DNA of 22,136 nt from contig PKWH01000150.1 of assembly GCA_003131985.1 (NCBI GenBank), positions 8,345-30,480 of the forward strand, written 5' to 3'. Below are positions 1 to 7,150 of the stretch, one piece after another. The DNA is from Acidobacteriota bacterium (GTDB taxonomy: Bacteria > Acidobacteriota > Terriglobia > Acidiferrales > UBA7541). The position numbers and the translations under genes were made by a program. The notes below the pieces were generated by a model. That model ran no database searches, was not told the DNA's origin, and saw only the letters and a program-made list of their open reading frames with translations. The first letter of the stretch is position 1, and each line of letters opens with the position of its first letter.

Positions 1-125
1 GCGCTGTAGCTGTAATTACTCGAATTGAATCTAAGTTTCACCTGGATTCAACAGCCAGCGTGATGCCCCGGTGATTCGGCCTTGCCGAACTCAGGCTGGG
101 TCAAGATTCAATCCCGCCGAGTGAG

Positions 126-344
126 CTAAACTTTCTTCTCTTTATTCTGCTTAACAAACATCGCAGATTGTTCGTTGGCTTCCTGCGAGTACTGCCAGGC
201 CTTCGCTGCGTGCTCCATGGCCTGTCTGGAGTGCTCGTGTCCGGAAAGATGCTCTCCCTTGCCATGCTGCGCTGCTGCCGCGCGGTGCGCGTGCGCAGCT
301 TGCTCGTGAAACTCAGCCGCTCTCTGGTGCGAATCGTATGTCAT
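126..344 (-). CDS. Small His/Ala-rich helical protein, function unknown
   Basis: A 72-residue protein starting MTYDSHQRAAEF. Nine of its 72 residues are His and about a fifth are Ala. Spacing of His, Glu and Ala (for example HEQAAHAHRAAAAQH) suggests one long amphipathic helix. It has no signal peptide or membrane segment, and the tail is Lys-rich (KQNKEKK). The reading frame stays open for 61 more codons upstream, but I chose the ATG at 344 because GAGGGAG lies just before it and the upstream residues look like non-coding translation. Small His-rich helical proteins of this kind are common in soil bacteria and are annotated as hypothetical; metal binding or a stress role would be a guess. 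It is divergent from the flavin reductase gene, with 119 bp between them. Confidence 0.6.
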   Translation of the reverse strand: MTYDSHQRAAEFHEQAAHAHRAAAAQHGKGEHLSGHEHSRQAMEHAAKAWQYSQEANEQSAMFVKQNKEKKV

Positions 345-463
345 GTTTGCTCCCTCAGACTGCGTCTTCAAAGTTAGCGCGTCGCGCGCACCCTGTCCAC
401 CCAACCGTGTAAAATGCCCATGCGATGATGTCGGACAACTTCTCAGAACGAAAGTGAGATTCG

Positions 464-1087
464 ATGCCAGACCCGAAATTCCGCACGATTGAACCAAAGA
501 TCCTCTATTTTGGAACGCCCGTAGCATTGATTAGTTCGCTGAACGAAGACGGCACCACCAATCTGGCGCCGATGTCTTCGTTCTGGGCGCTGGGCTGGAC
601 ACTCGTGCTTGGTTTACTGGACGAAACAAAGACCGCGGAAAACTTCGCGCGACATCCCGAATGCGTGGTCAATCTCCCCGCGCCGAACATGTGGCGAGAA
701 GTCGAGAAGCTAGCCCCTCTCACCGGCAAGAATCCTGTTCCGCAAATCAAGGCCAAGCAGTTCCGCTTCGAGAAAGACAAGTTCGGAGTATCTGGTCTGA
801 CGCCGATTGCGAGTGAGATCGTCCAGCCGGCGCGAGCCGAGCAATGCCCCGTTCACATGGAGGCCCGCGTCACTAAACTCCACCGCGTGGGCGGCGAAAA
901 ACTGCAGAAACTCGGCGGGGGTTTGGCCGCTGAGGTCGAAATCATCCGTGTGCATGTCGCAGCCGATCTGGTTGTCGGTGAAAGCTACATTGACCCGTCA
1001 AAGTGGTCCCCGCTAATTTACAATTTTCGGCATTATTTCCGCTTGGCGGAGAAAGAACTGGGAAAGACCTTCCGCGCGGAAAAATAA
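464..1087 (+). CDS. Flavin reductase-like (FMN-binding split barrel) protein
   Basis: A 207-residue soluble protein with the flavin reductase-like split-barrel fold. The N-terminal part carries the family pattern: a start strand (GTPVALISSLNEDGTTNLAPMSSFW, residues about 18-42), then LGLLDETKTAENF, then a VVNLP stretch near residue 69. The TTNLAPMSSFW segment corresponds to the FMN phosphate/isoalloxazine-binding region in this family. Members reduce or bind FMN and supply reduced flavin to monooxygenases, but many are uncharacterised; no partner monooxygenase is present here, so the substrate is unknown. The start is the only good ATG; the ribosome site (GTGAG about 8 bases upstream) is weak. 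The thioesterase gene follows on the same strand about 100 bp later and might be co-transcribed. Confidence 0.88.
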   Translation: MPDPKFRTIEPKILYFGTPVALISSLNEDGTTNLAPMSSFWALGWTLVLGLLDETKTAENFARHPECVVNLPAPNMWREVEKLAPLTGKNPVPQIKAKQFRFEKDKFGVSGLTPIASEIVQPARAEQCPVHMEARVTKLHRVGGEKLQKLGGGLAAEVEIIRVHVAADLVVGESYIDPSKWSPLIYNFRHYFRLAEKELGKTFRAEK

Positions 1088-1192
1088 TGCGAATTTCGCA
1101 TCCACTTCTTCACGGGTACATCTAAAAAGCGGAGCTGCCCGCACATGACGAACAGCGACTATGACCTGACTAAGCGCAAGGAGGCTGCCGGA

Positions 1193-1624
1193 ATGAGCGG
1201 CAAAGAACTGCTCCAGGCCGTCATCGATGGGCGTCTGCCACAGATACCAATTGCGGAGACGATGTCGTTCCGGCTCGTTGAAGTCGGCGATGGTTTCGCC
1301 GTGTTCGAGGGCGACCCAGGCCCGCACGTCCTCAATCCGACCGGCTCTGTTCACGGCGGCTGGGCGCTCACGCTGATCGATAGCGCCACCGCATGTGCCG
1401 CTCACACCCTGCTGCCCGCTGGTTCGCTCTACACCACCATCGAGACCAAGGGAAACCTCTCGCGCCCGATCACGCTGGAAACCGGCCGCGTGCGCGCCGA
1501 GGGCCGAGTCGTGTCCCAGGGGCGCCAAATCATTTCCGCCGAAGCAAAACTGCTCTCGCAGGATGGCCGCGTCCTCGCGCATGGCACTTCGACCATCATG
1601 GTCCTCACTCCCAGGCCCGCTTGA
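1193..1624 (+). CDS. PaaI-family hotdog-fold thioesterase
   Basis: A cytoplasmic hotdog-fold protein of the PaaI/YbgC-like acyl-CoA thioesterase family, expected to hydrolyse acyl- or aryl-CoA esters. The diagnostic segment is LNPTGSVHGGWALTLIDSA: the HGG loop plus the following helix with Asp form the active site in the family. YTTIETKGNLSRPI and the strand RVRAEGRVVSQGRQI complete the fold. An in-frame ATG at 1145 would add 16 residues, but AAGGAGG lies exactly 8 bases before the ATG at 1193, against a weaker GGAG 11 bases before 1145, so I prefer 1193 (143 residues). The gene ends 36 bp from the convergent MFS gene. The substrate cannot be read from sequence. Confidence 0.87.
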   Translation: MSGKELLQAVIDGRLPQIPIAETMSFRLVEVGDGFAVFEGDPGPHVLNPTGSVHGGWALTLIDSATACAAHTLLPAGSLYTTIETKGNLSRPITLETGRVRAEGRVVSQGRQIISAEAKLLSQDGRVLAHGTSTIMVLTPRPA

Positions 1625-1660
1625 GATTCTCGCTCTTGCCCAGGGGTGTAAATAGCTTGT

Positions 1661-2995
1661 TTAGCGGCCGACGCTATCTTGAATCACCGCATTCACCGGC
1701 CCGGGCAAAATCCCGAGATTCACGTATATCGGCCGAATTAATTTTCGTATCGATTTCAGGCGCGTTGCGAACCAGATCGCGCCCGCGATGCAGCACGCCC
1801 CACTCAACATCACTGTTCGTGGAGCCCCAACTGCGTGCGCCATGGCTCCCGCAAGCAAGCTCCCAAACGGAGCCATGCCCACAAACGCCACCGTGTAAAA
1901 ACTCATCACGCGTCCGCGCTTGTCCTCATCAACAATCGTTTGGATGATTGTGTTGCTGGCCGCCATCTGCTGCATCATTCCAAACCCGCAGAACAGCATC
2001 ATCACCAGCGAAATCCAAATATTTCGCGACATCCCGAAAAATATCAAACTCACCCCGAACACCGCCGTCGAAATATAAATCATCCGCCCCAGCCCCAGCA
2101 CATTCTTTCGTATCGCGAGCGACATCGCTGAAATCAGAGCGCCCACGCCCACCGCTCCCATCAGAAATCCCAACGTGTGCGCGCCGCCCTTCAAAATCTT
2201 CGAAGCAAAAATCGGCATTAGAATAGTGAACGGCCAACCCATCAGGCTCACCGTGGCGAACAAAGTCAGAATCGTCCGAATCGGCGCAAAACCCGCAACG
2301 TAATCCCATCCTTCTCTCAGTTGCACCAACATCGAAGTCGCCACACGTTTCACCGCGGCCGGCTTCAACCGCATGGCGAACAACGACCCGATCACCGCAA
2401 GATAACTAATCCCGTCGATCAAGAAACAGGAACCCTCTCCGGAAACCGCGATCACCATCCCCGCAAGAGAAGGCCCCACCAGCCGCGCCATGTTCACCAT
2501 CGACGAATTCAGCGCAATCGCGTTCCCCAGATCCTGCCGGTCCTCCACCATCTCCACCAGAAATGCTTGCCTTCCCGGCATGTCGAACGCATTGATCATT
2601 CCCTGCATAGCGCTAAGCAAAATAATTTCGTGGATGGTGATGTGTTTCGTCAGAGTAAGAAACGCCAGCGCAAACGATTGCAGCATCGCCAGCGCCTGCG
2701 TCACGATCAAAACGTGCCGCCTGTTCAGCCGGTCCACCCACACACCCGCAAACGGCGCCAGCAAAAATGTCGGTATCTGCCCGGAAAATCCCACGATGCC
2801 CAGCAAGAATGCGGACCCTGTCAGCCGGTAAACCAGCCAACTGGTCGCCAGCCGCGTCATCCAAGTCCCAATCAGCGAAATGCTCTGCCCGCCAAAGAAC
2901 AACCGGAAATTCCGGTGCCGCAGCGCCCGCCACGCATGTGAGATCCCGCCGTTTGGGTCAGCCAAAGCAGCAGTCGAATTGGAGTCTGCGCTCAA
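1661..2995 (-). CDS. MFS transporter, EntS/MFS_3-like exporter
   Basis: A 444-residue inner-membrane protein with about 10-12 hydrophobic segments. It starts with a cytoplasmic N-terminus ending WRALRHRNFRLFFGGQSISLIGTWM, which is typical of the MFS_3 group that includes the enterobactin exporter EntS and many macrolide-type efflux proteins. The MFS motif A is visible as GVWVDRLNRRHVLI (about residues 84-97), between TM2 and TM3. A second loop reads DEDKRGRVMSFYTVAF in the C-terminal half. The substrate is unknown; proton-driven export is the family expectation. The start codon is TTG at 2995; no in-frame ATG or GTG exists before the conserved region. An AGGAG lies 16 bases upstream, rather far, so the start is less certain than the gene. 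Confidence 0.9.
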   Translation of the reverse strand: MSADSNSTAALADPNGGISHAWRALRHRNFRLFFGGQSISLIGTWMTRLATSWLVYRLTGSAFLLGIVGFSGQIPTFLLAPFAGVWVDRLNRRHVLIVTQALAMLQSFALAFLTLTKHITIHEIILLSAMQGMINAFDMPGRQAFLVEMVEDRQDLGNAIALNSSMVNMARLVGPSLAGMVIAVSGEGSCFLIDGISYLAVIGSLFAMRLKPAAVKRVATSMLVQLREGWDYVAGFAPIRTILTLFATVSLMGWPFTILMPIFASKILKGGAHTLGFLMGAVGVGALISAMSLAIRKNVLGLGRMIYISTAVFGVSLIFFGMSRNIWISLVMMLFCGFGMMQQMAASNTIIQTIVDEDKRGRVMSFYTVAFVGMAPFGSLLAGAMAHAVGAPRTVMLSGACCIAGAIWFATRLKSIRKLIRPIYVNLGILPGPVNAVIQDSVGR

Positions 2996-3127
2996 TTCAC
3001 GAGGGCTCGAACTCCTAATTGTACGATTAATTCAATCCACCAAGCAGCGCACGACGAGAATGTATTTCCGGACGGTCGTGGGAACTTAGCAGCAACCTAT
3101 CGGTGTGGTAGCATCCGCCTGACTGTC

Positions 3128-3844
3128 ATGCTGGCCGCCGCCATCGAGACGAAGGAATCGAACCGCCGCCGAAGAGAAAAAACGGCGGCCGGAGTCTTTC
3201 TTGGTTCGCTCGTCGTCTGCTCATTAATCATCGGCGTTGTGTATGGTATAGCGCTCCGCCACCGAGAACAGGCGCGATCATTCCTACCGAAGTTCGTCGC
3301 ACTGCGGCTTGGCGAATCCACTTTCGCAGACGCCCAACAACTCGCGCGGGAGTACGAGGGAATACCGTGGTACGTGGCTGACGGGGACATGCGCTGCAGA
3401 TTTCAGAAATGCTCGGTGGTCTTCAAGTTTGAGAACATGCCGCTCAGTTACGTCCCCTTCATTCATCACACTGAGCTATTTGGTGAAATCTTAGTGGAGG
3501 ATGGGATTGTTGTTTCACGCCAGCTCGAATATGAGCGCAATACGAGGTCGGACTACTACTTTAGATACTTGGTATTTGACAGTGCATCTCTTCCGGAGAA
3601 TGAGCATGGATATGGCAACGGATACGGCACCTGGCGGCTCAGAGTAGACCCAGCGGGCATTCCGCATGCTATTTTGGTGCGTCTCGGTCCCCTGTCCAGC
3701 GCGGAGGAGAGAGGAAGTGCGTATTCGCTCGATCTTTCGTGTCTGGCCCGGCTATTCGGTTGCGATGTTCCGTCGGCCTTTTATCCACGGGGTATTCCGT
3801 ATAGCGGATCAACCGCTGGCGGACAGATACCCGACGAGCGGTGA
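3128..3844 (+). CDS. Unrecognised membrane-anchored protein
   Basis: A 238-residue protein I cannot assign to a family. Residues 1-21 are charged (a run of Arg/Lys), followed by one hydrophobic helix at about 22-43 (VFLGSLVVCSLIIGVVYGIA) and then a soluble region, probably outside the cytoplasmic membrane. The soluble part is rich in aromatic residues. It has two Cys near residues 97-103 (CRFQKC) and two more near 207-214 (SCLARLFGC), which could form disulphides. The segment GYGNGYGTWRLRVDPAG lies in the middle. The ribosome site before the ATG is weak, so the start is uncertain. It stands alone between divergent and convergent neighbours. Amino-acid composition looks like a real protein rather than a chance frame. 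Confidence 0.6.
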   Translation: MLAAAIETKESNRRRREKTAAGVFLGSLVVCSLIIGVVYGIALRHREQARSFLPKFVALRLGESTFADAQQLAREYEGIPWYVADGDMRCRFQKCSVVFKFENMPLSYVPFIHHTELFGEILVEDGIVVSRQLEYERNTRSDYYFRYLVFDSASLPENEHGYGNGYGTWRLRVDPAGIPHAILVRLGPLSSAEERGSAYSLDLSCLARLFGCDVPSAFYPRGIPYSGSTAGGQIPDER

Positions 3845-3918
3845 GGACGCGGCTGAATGATGCGCGCGCAGAAGTACGGCTTCGTTCCCTTGCGCGAAAA
3901 TGTGATTAGAGTTTCAGC

Positions 3919-4095
3919 TTAGGCGGTTTCAATGGCGGCAAAGACAATCTTCGAGGAAGACACGTCGTACACGAAATAATCCCCGGGGCGCGATTCGGTC
4001 AGGTTCGTCAGTCGCATCTTGGCATGTTCCAAATCGGGGACTGCTTCAATCCAAACCGGTCCACTGGGAAGTCTCCTGAAGATGTCGTAAGTCAT
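3919..4095 (-). CDS. Small conserved protein of the YDIFRR type, function unknown
   Basis: A 58-residue soluble protein, MTYDIFRRLPSGPVWIEAV..., ending VYDVSSSKIVFAAIETA. Short proteins with this layout (YDIFRR, a Gly/Pro turn, VWIEAV, then a Leu/Ala helix and a D-Y-F-V-Y-D strand) are, from memory, common in Acidobacteriota and are annotated as hypothetical. The predicted order is strand-strand-helix-strand. The reading frame has three ATGs (4143, 4101, 4095). GGAGAGG lies 7 bases before the ATG at 4095 and only about 1 base before that at 4101, so I take 4095. No partner gene is apparent. Confidence 0.6.
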   Translation of the reverse strand: MTYDIFRRLPSGPVWIEAVPDLEHAKMRLTNLTESRPGDYFVYDVSSSKIVFAAIETA

Positions 4096-4143
4096 CTTCA
4101 TGCCTCTCCCCGTAATATCGATTTCAGACACCCTGTTCATCAT

Positions 4144-4578
4144 ATCCAGCGAAAAGCAATCGAATCACCAAATTAGTCCGTGTGCGTCTTCTGCAACCGT
4201 CAGCAAATGAGGAAGTTAGCGTCTGCCAGTGAGCGGACAGCGAAGTTTCGCGCGTAAATTTTTACAGTCTTCAGGTAGATATTTCGGCCCCGTTGCATCC
4301 GAAACACTTTTCCGCGTGGACCAATTCAATAAAACTTTTCAGGGCGCGCGTTCACTGGAAAATCGGCAACCACGAGCCGCAAGCGGAAGGTGCGAGCTAA
4401 TTAGGCAGTGAACAATATCGATCTTTTCGCTATGATGGTTCTGTAGTGGAGCCATCGCCAAGCCATCTGGAGGAGAATATCACCTCCGCCGCCGCAGTGG
4501 TCCATCTCGTTTGATCTTCCACAAAACATCCACCATCGGCCTGTGAGCCTTTGCTGTTGGAGTAGTTGAAAGGAACCG
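4144..4578. other. Gene-free stretch upstream of the desaturase
   Basis: There is no convincing gene in these 435 bp. A 60-codon open frame at 4229-4411 has no ribosome site and no protein-like composition. The stretch is relatively AT-rich around 4250-4440 and contains one possible promoter (4409-4436). It also has a short dyad, GGAGG...CCTCC, near 4468-4486. It probably serves as the leader of the desaturase gene. Confidence 0.5.
4409..4436 (+). promoter_or_regulatory. Possible sigma-70-type promoter for the desaturase
   Basis: TGAACA (4 of 6 matches to TTGACA) is followed by a 16-base spacer and TATGAT (5 of 6 matches to TATAAT). The predicted transcript would have a leader of about 135 bases before the desaturase ATG. 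This is a pattern match only; other promoters are possible. Confidence 0.3.
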
Positions 4579-5619
4579 ATGCGATCGGTTGCTGGCGACG
4601 AATTTCGCGACTTACTGACTATCGTTCGGCAGAGCGGTCTTTTGGCGAAGCAGCCCGCATATTACAGCCGAAAGATACTCCTCAACCTCATTCTCCTCGT
4701 TGGTGCTTTCCTGCTGATATACAGGTTTCAAAATCCTTGGGCGGAACTCTGCAACGCCGCTTTCTTGGCGTTTGTCTTCGCTCAACTTGGCTTCATAGTT
4801 CACGACGCAGGCCATCAGGAAATTTTCAGCGGCCCCACTGGCAACGAGGTTCTTGGCCTCATTCATTCCAATCTCTTGCTCGGATTTAGTTACAGTTGGT
4901 GGCTCCACAAGCACCATCACCATCATTGCTCGCCGAACCACGTTACCGCCGACCCGGACCTCGATATACCTCTGTTCGCATTTACCAAGGACCAGGCAGC
5001 CGGGAAGCGCGGGCTCGCGCGACTCACAGTGAGATACCAGCATTTCTGTTTCTTCCCTTTGTCGATGTTCGAGGCGCTTGTCCTGAAAGTTGACAGTGTT
5101 AAATTCCTAATGCGCAACAAGGTCGCGCATCCCGTCATCGAAGCCAGTCTTCTCCTTTTGCACGCCGTTTGGTTTCTGGGCCTGCTTTGTCTCCTTCTCG
5201 GTTGGACGCACGCCATCCTGTTCTTCGTAGCACAGCAAATGTTCCTCGGCCTCTATTTGACGCTGATATTCGCTCCCAATCACCAGGGCATGCCTCTTCT
5301 GCAAGGCGGCGCGGCCGTAAACTTCCTGCGTGAACAGGTCCTCACCAGCCGGAATATCAAAAACCATCCTGGAATCGATTACTGCACCGGCGGCCTAACC
5401 TGCCAGATCGAACACCACCTGTTCCCCACTATGCCCGCAAACAAACTTCGCCAGGTCCAAAAAATAGTCAGATCCTATTGCAAATCCCACGGTGTTCCCT
5501 ATCACGAGACTTCGTTGTTCCAGTCATTCCGCGAGGTCTATCAGGATCTGCGAGAGAATAGTTTGATCGTAACCAGGGGCGCCGATGGCAACACAGTCAC
5601 AAATCGCCGAGACATATAA
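4579..5619 (+). CDS. Membrane fatty acid desaturase, front-end type
   Basis: A 346-residue integral membrane di-iron desaturase that would insert a double bond into an acyl chain using O2 and reduced ferredoxin or cytochrome b5. All three His boxes are present: HDAGH (residues 75-79), HKHHHHH (110-116) and QIEHH (276-280, followed by LFP). A Gln in place of the first His of box three is the mark of the front-end/acyl-lipid (Delta5/6-like) group. Hydrophobic pairs lie around 33-48 and 57-72, and again around 188-230. There is no fused cytochrome b5 domain, so an external electron donor is needed and none is encoded nearby. The start is supported by AAAGGA just upstream. Regioselectivity cannot be read from the sequence. 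Box two has five consecutive His after Lys, which is slightly unusual. Confidence 0.92.
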   Translation: MRSVAGDEFRDLLTIVRQSGLLAKQPAYYSRKILLNLILLVGAFLLIYRFQNPWAELCNAAFLAFVFAQLGFIVHDAGHQEIFSGPTGNEVLGLIHSNLLLGFSYSWWLHKHHHHHCSPNHVTADPDLDIPLFAFTKDQAAGKRGLARLTVRYQHFCFFPLSMFEALVLKVDSVKFLMRNKVAHPVIEASLLLLHAVWFLGLLCLLLGWTHAILFFVAQQMFLGLYLTLIFAPNHQGMPLLQGGAAVNFLREQVLTSRNIKNHPGIDYCTGGLTCQIEHHLFPTMPANKLRQVQKIVRSYCKSHGVPYHETSLFQSFREVYQDLRENSLIVTRGADGNTVTNRRDI

Positions 5620-5789
5620 TTACTCGCCGCAAAATCTGAAGCGCGTCCGAATTTTCCTTCTTCACAAAATTGGCATAACGAAGAGGTTCGCCGCCCGTTC
5701 CCCTGCTCGCCGGCAGAAAATGAAGTAGAATCCCGTTCGTTTGGATTTACCGGCGCGCAAAGGGCTAGGGCCGCGCGGGAACCAGAGGA

Positions 5790-7097
5790 ATGATGGAAAG
5801 CGCGGCGAGTAAGAGACACCTTTGGCAATCGCTTCCGGCGATTACGCTTGTCGCGTTGGCCTTGCGCATTGTCGCTATCCACTTCCTCTATACCGACACC
5901 TGGAACAACTTCCGCGAGCATTTGTTGTTCGGCTTCGAAGTCGGCCGCATCGCGCGCTCCATCGCGGCCGGTCACGGCTACGGCAATCCCATGTATTTCG
6001 AAACCGGCCCAACCGCCTGGATGACGCCCATCTATCCCTACCTGCTCGCTGCAGTCTTCAAACTTTTTGGCACCTACACTCGTAACTCGGCGTTCGTGAT
6101 CCTCGCCCTCAACGCTCTTTTTTCAGCGCTGATTTGCATCCCGGTGTACTTCATTGCCCAACGCAGCTTCGGACGCAGCGTAGCCATCGTAGCGTGCTGG
6201 ATGTGGGCGCTGTGGCCTTACTCCATCTACATAGCCAGCGCCTTCGTTTGGGAAACGTGCCTCAGCGCTCTTCTACTCGCGATTCTTTTTCTCTGGACGT
6301 TCCACCTAAAAGAAAATCCTGGCAGATGGAGTTGGCTCGGCTTCGGCCTGCTCTGGGGTCTCTCCGCGCTGACGAATGCATCCATCCTCGCAGTCTTCCC
6401 TTTTCTCGCCGCCTGGGCGCTCTATCCTTTGTGGCGAAATCGCCAAGGATGGCTCAAGCCCGCCGCCCTCACAGTGTTCGGTCTGTTCATCGCCCTTCTC
6501 CCCTGGCAGGTACGCAACTACCGCACGTTTCACAAGCCCATTCCGCTGCGCGACAATTTCTGGCTCGAAGTTTGGGTCGGCAACGACGGCCACACCGCAA
6601 CCTGGGTCGATATTATGGCTCATCCGTCCGTAAGCGATAAAGAACTCGCCGAATTCGTGCGCCTCGGAGAAATTCCCTACATGCAGGAAAAGCGCCGTCA
6701 AGCACTCGACTTCATCTCCCAACATCCGGGCCAGTACCTTGTGATGTCCTTGCGAAGATTTGTTTACATGTGGACCGCGTTCTGGAATCTCGATCCGAAT
6801 AATCTTGAGGTTGAGTTCCACAATCCCGCCAATGTTTATCTCACCGTCTCCTTAACCGTAGTGATGCTAATTGGCCTCTGGCAAGCACTTCGAAGCGCTC
6901 GCGAAAGAGCCCTTCCCTATTTGCTTCTGCTGCTGTTCTACCCATTGGTCTTTTATCTCACGCATCCAGAAATCCGTTACCGCCACGTGATCGAACCCGA
7001 AATGATCATCCTGGCAGCATCAGGCGCGAGATTTATAATTTCGGAGTTATTGCGAGGCTTTCCCGAACTAGCGCGCTTGGTTCGCAGGCCCGCTTAA
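5790..7097 (+). CDS. GT39/ArnT-like membrane glycosyltransferase
   Basis: A 435-residue polytopic membrane protein of the PMT/ArnT-like glycosyltransferase clan (PMT_2-type), expected to move a sugar from a polyprenyl-phosphate donor to an envelope acceptor on the outer face of the inner membrane. TM1 is at about 16-34. The first extracytoplasmic loop carries candidate acidic catalytic residues (Asp36 in YTDTW, Glu50 in GFEVGRIARSI) and the typical GHGYGNP...GPTAWMTPIYPYLLA segment (61-87). About 9-10 further hydrophobic helices follow. The C-terminal soluble part is short, ending in a Tyr/His-rich YLTHPEIRYRHVIEPE. ATGs at 5790 and 5793 are both possible; GAGG fits the second slightly better. 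Donor and acceptor are unknown; no polysaccharide cluster surrounds it. Confidence 0.85.
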   Translation: MMESAASKRHLWQSLPAITLVALALRIVAIHFLYTDTWNNFREHLLFGFEVGRIARSIAAGHGYGNPMYFETGPTAWMTPIYPYLLAAVFKLFGTYTRNSAFVILALNALFSALICIPVYFIAQRSFGRSVAIVACWMWALWPYSIYIASAFVWETCLSALLLAILFLWTFHLKENPGRWSWLGFGLLWGLSALTNASILAVFPFLAAWALYPLWRNRQGWLKPAALTVFGLFIALLPWQVRNYRTFHKPIPLRDNFWLEVWVGNDGHTATWVDIMAHPSVSDKELAEFVRLGEIPYMQEKRRQALDFISQHPGQYLVMSLRRFVYMWTAFWNLDPNNLEVEFHNPANVYLTVSLTVVMLIGLWQALRSARERALPYLLLLLFYPLVFYLTHPEIRYRHVIEPEMIILAASGARFIISELLRGFPELARLVRRPA

Positions 7098-7150
7098 GAA
7101 TCCCGCCGCCCCGCTCGAATCAAGCGAACGAAGCTTTACGCGAACCGTCC

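Noticed and set aside
429..437. TGTCGGACA, resembling half of the Crp-type dyad
   Set aside because: Only a 9-base near-palindrome without the 6-base spacer geometry of the site at 17069; probably chance.
2321..2941. 206-codon plus-strand frame (His/Arg/Pro-rich)
   Set aside because: It is the antisense shadow of the MFS exporter gene, whose protein is clearly recognisable.
4229..4411. 60-codon open frame upstream of the desaturase
   Set aside because: No ribosome site and no recognisable composition; probably part of the leader region.
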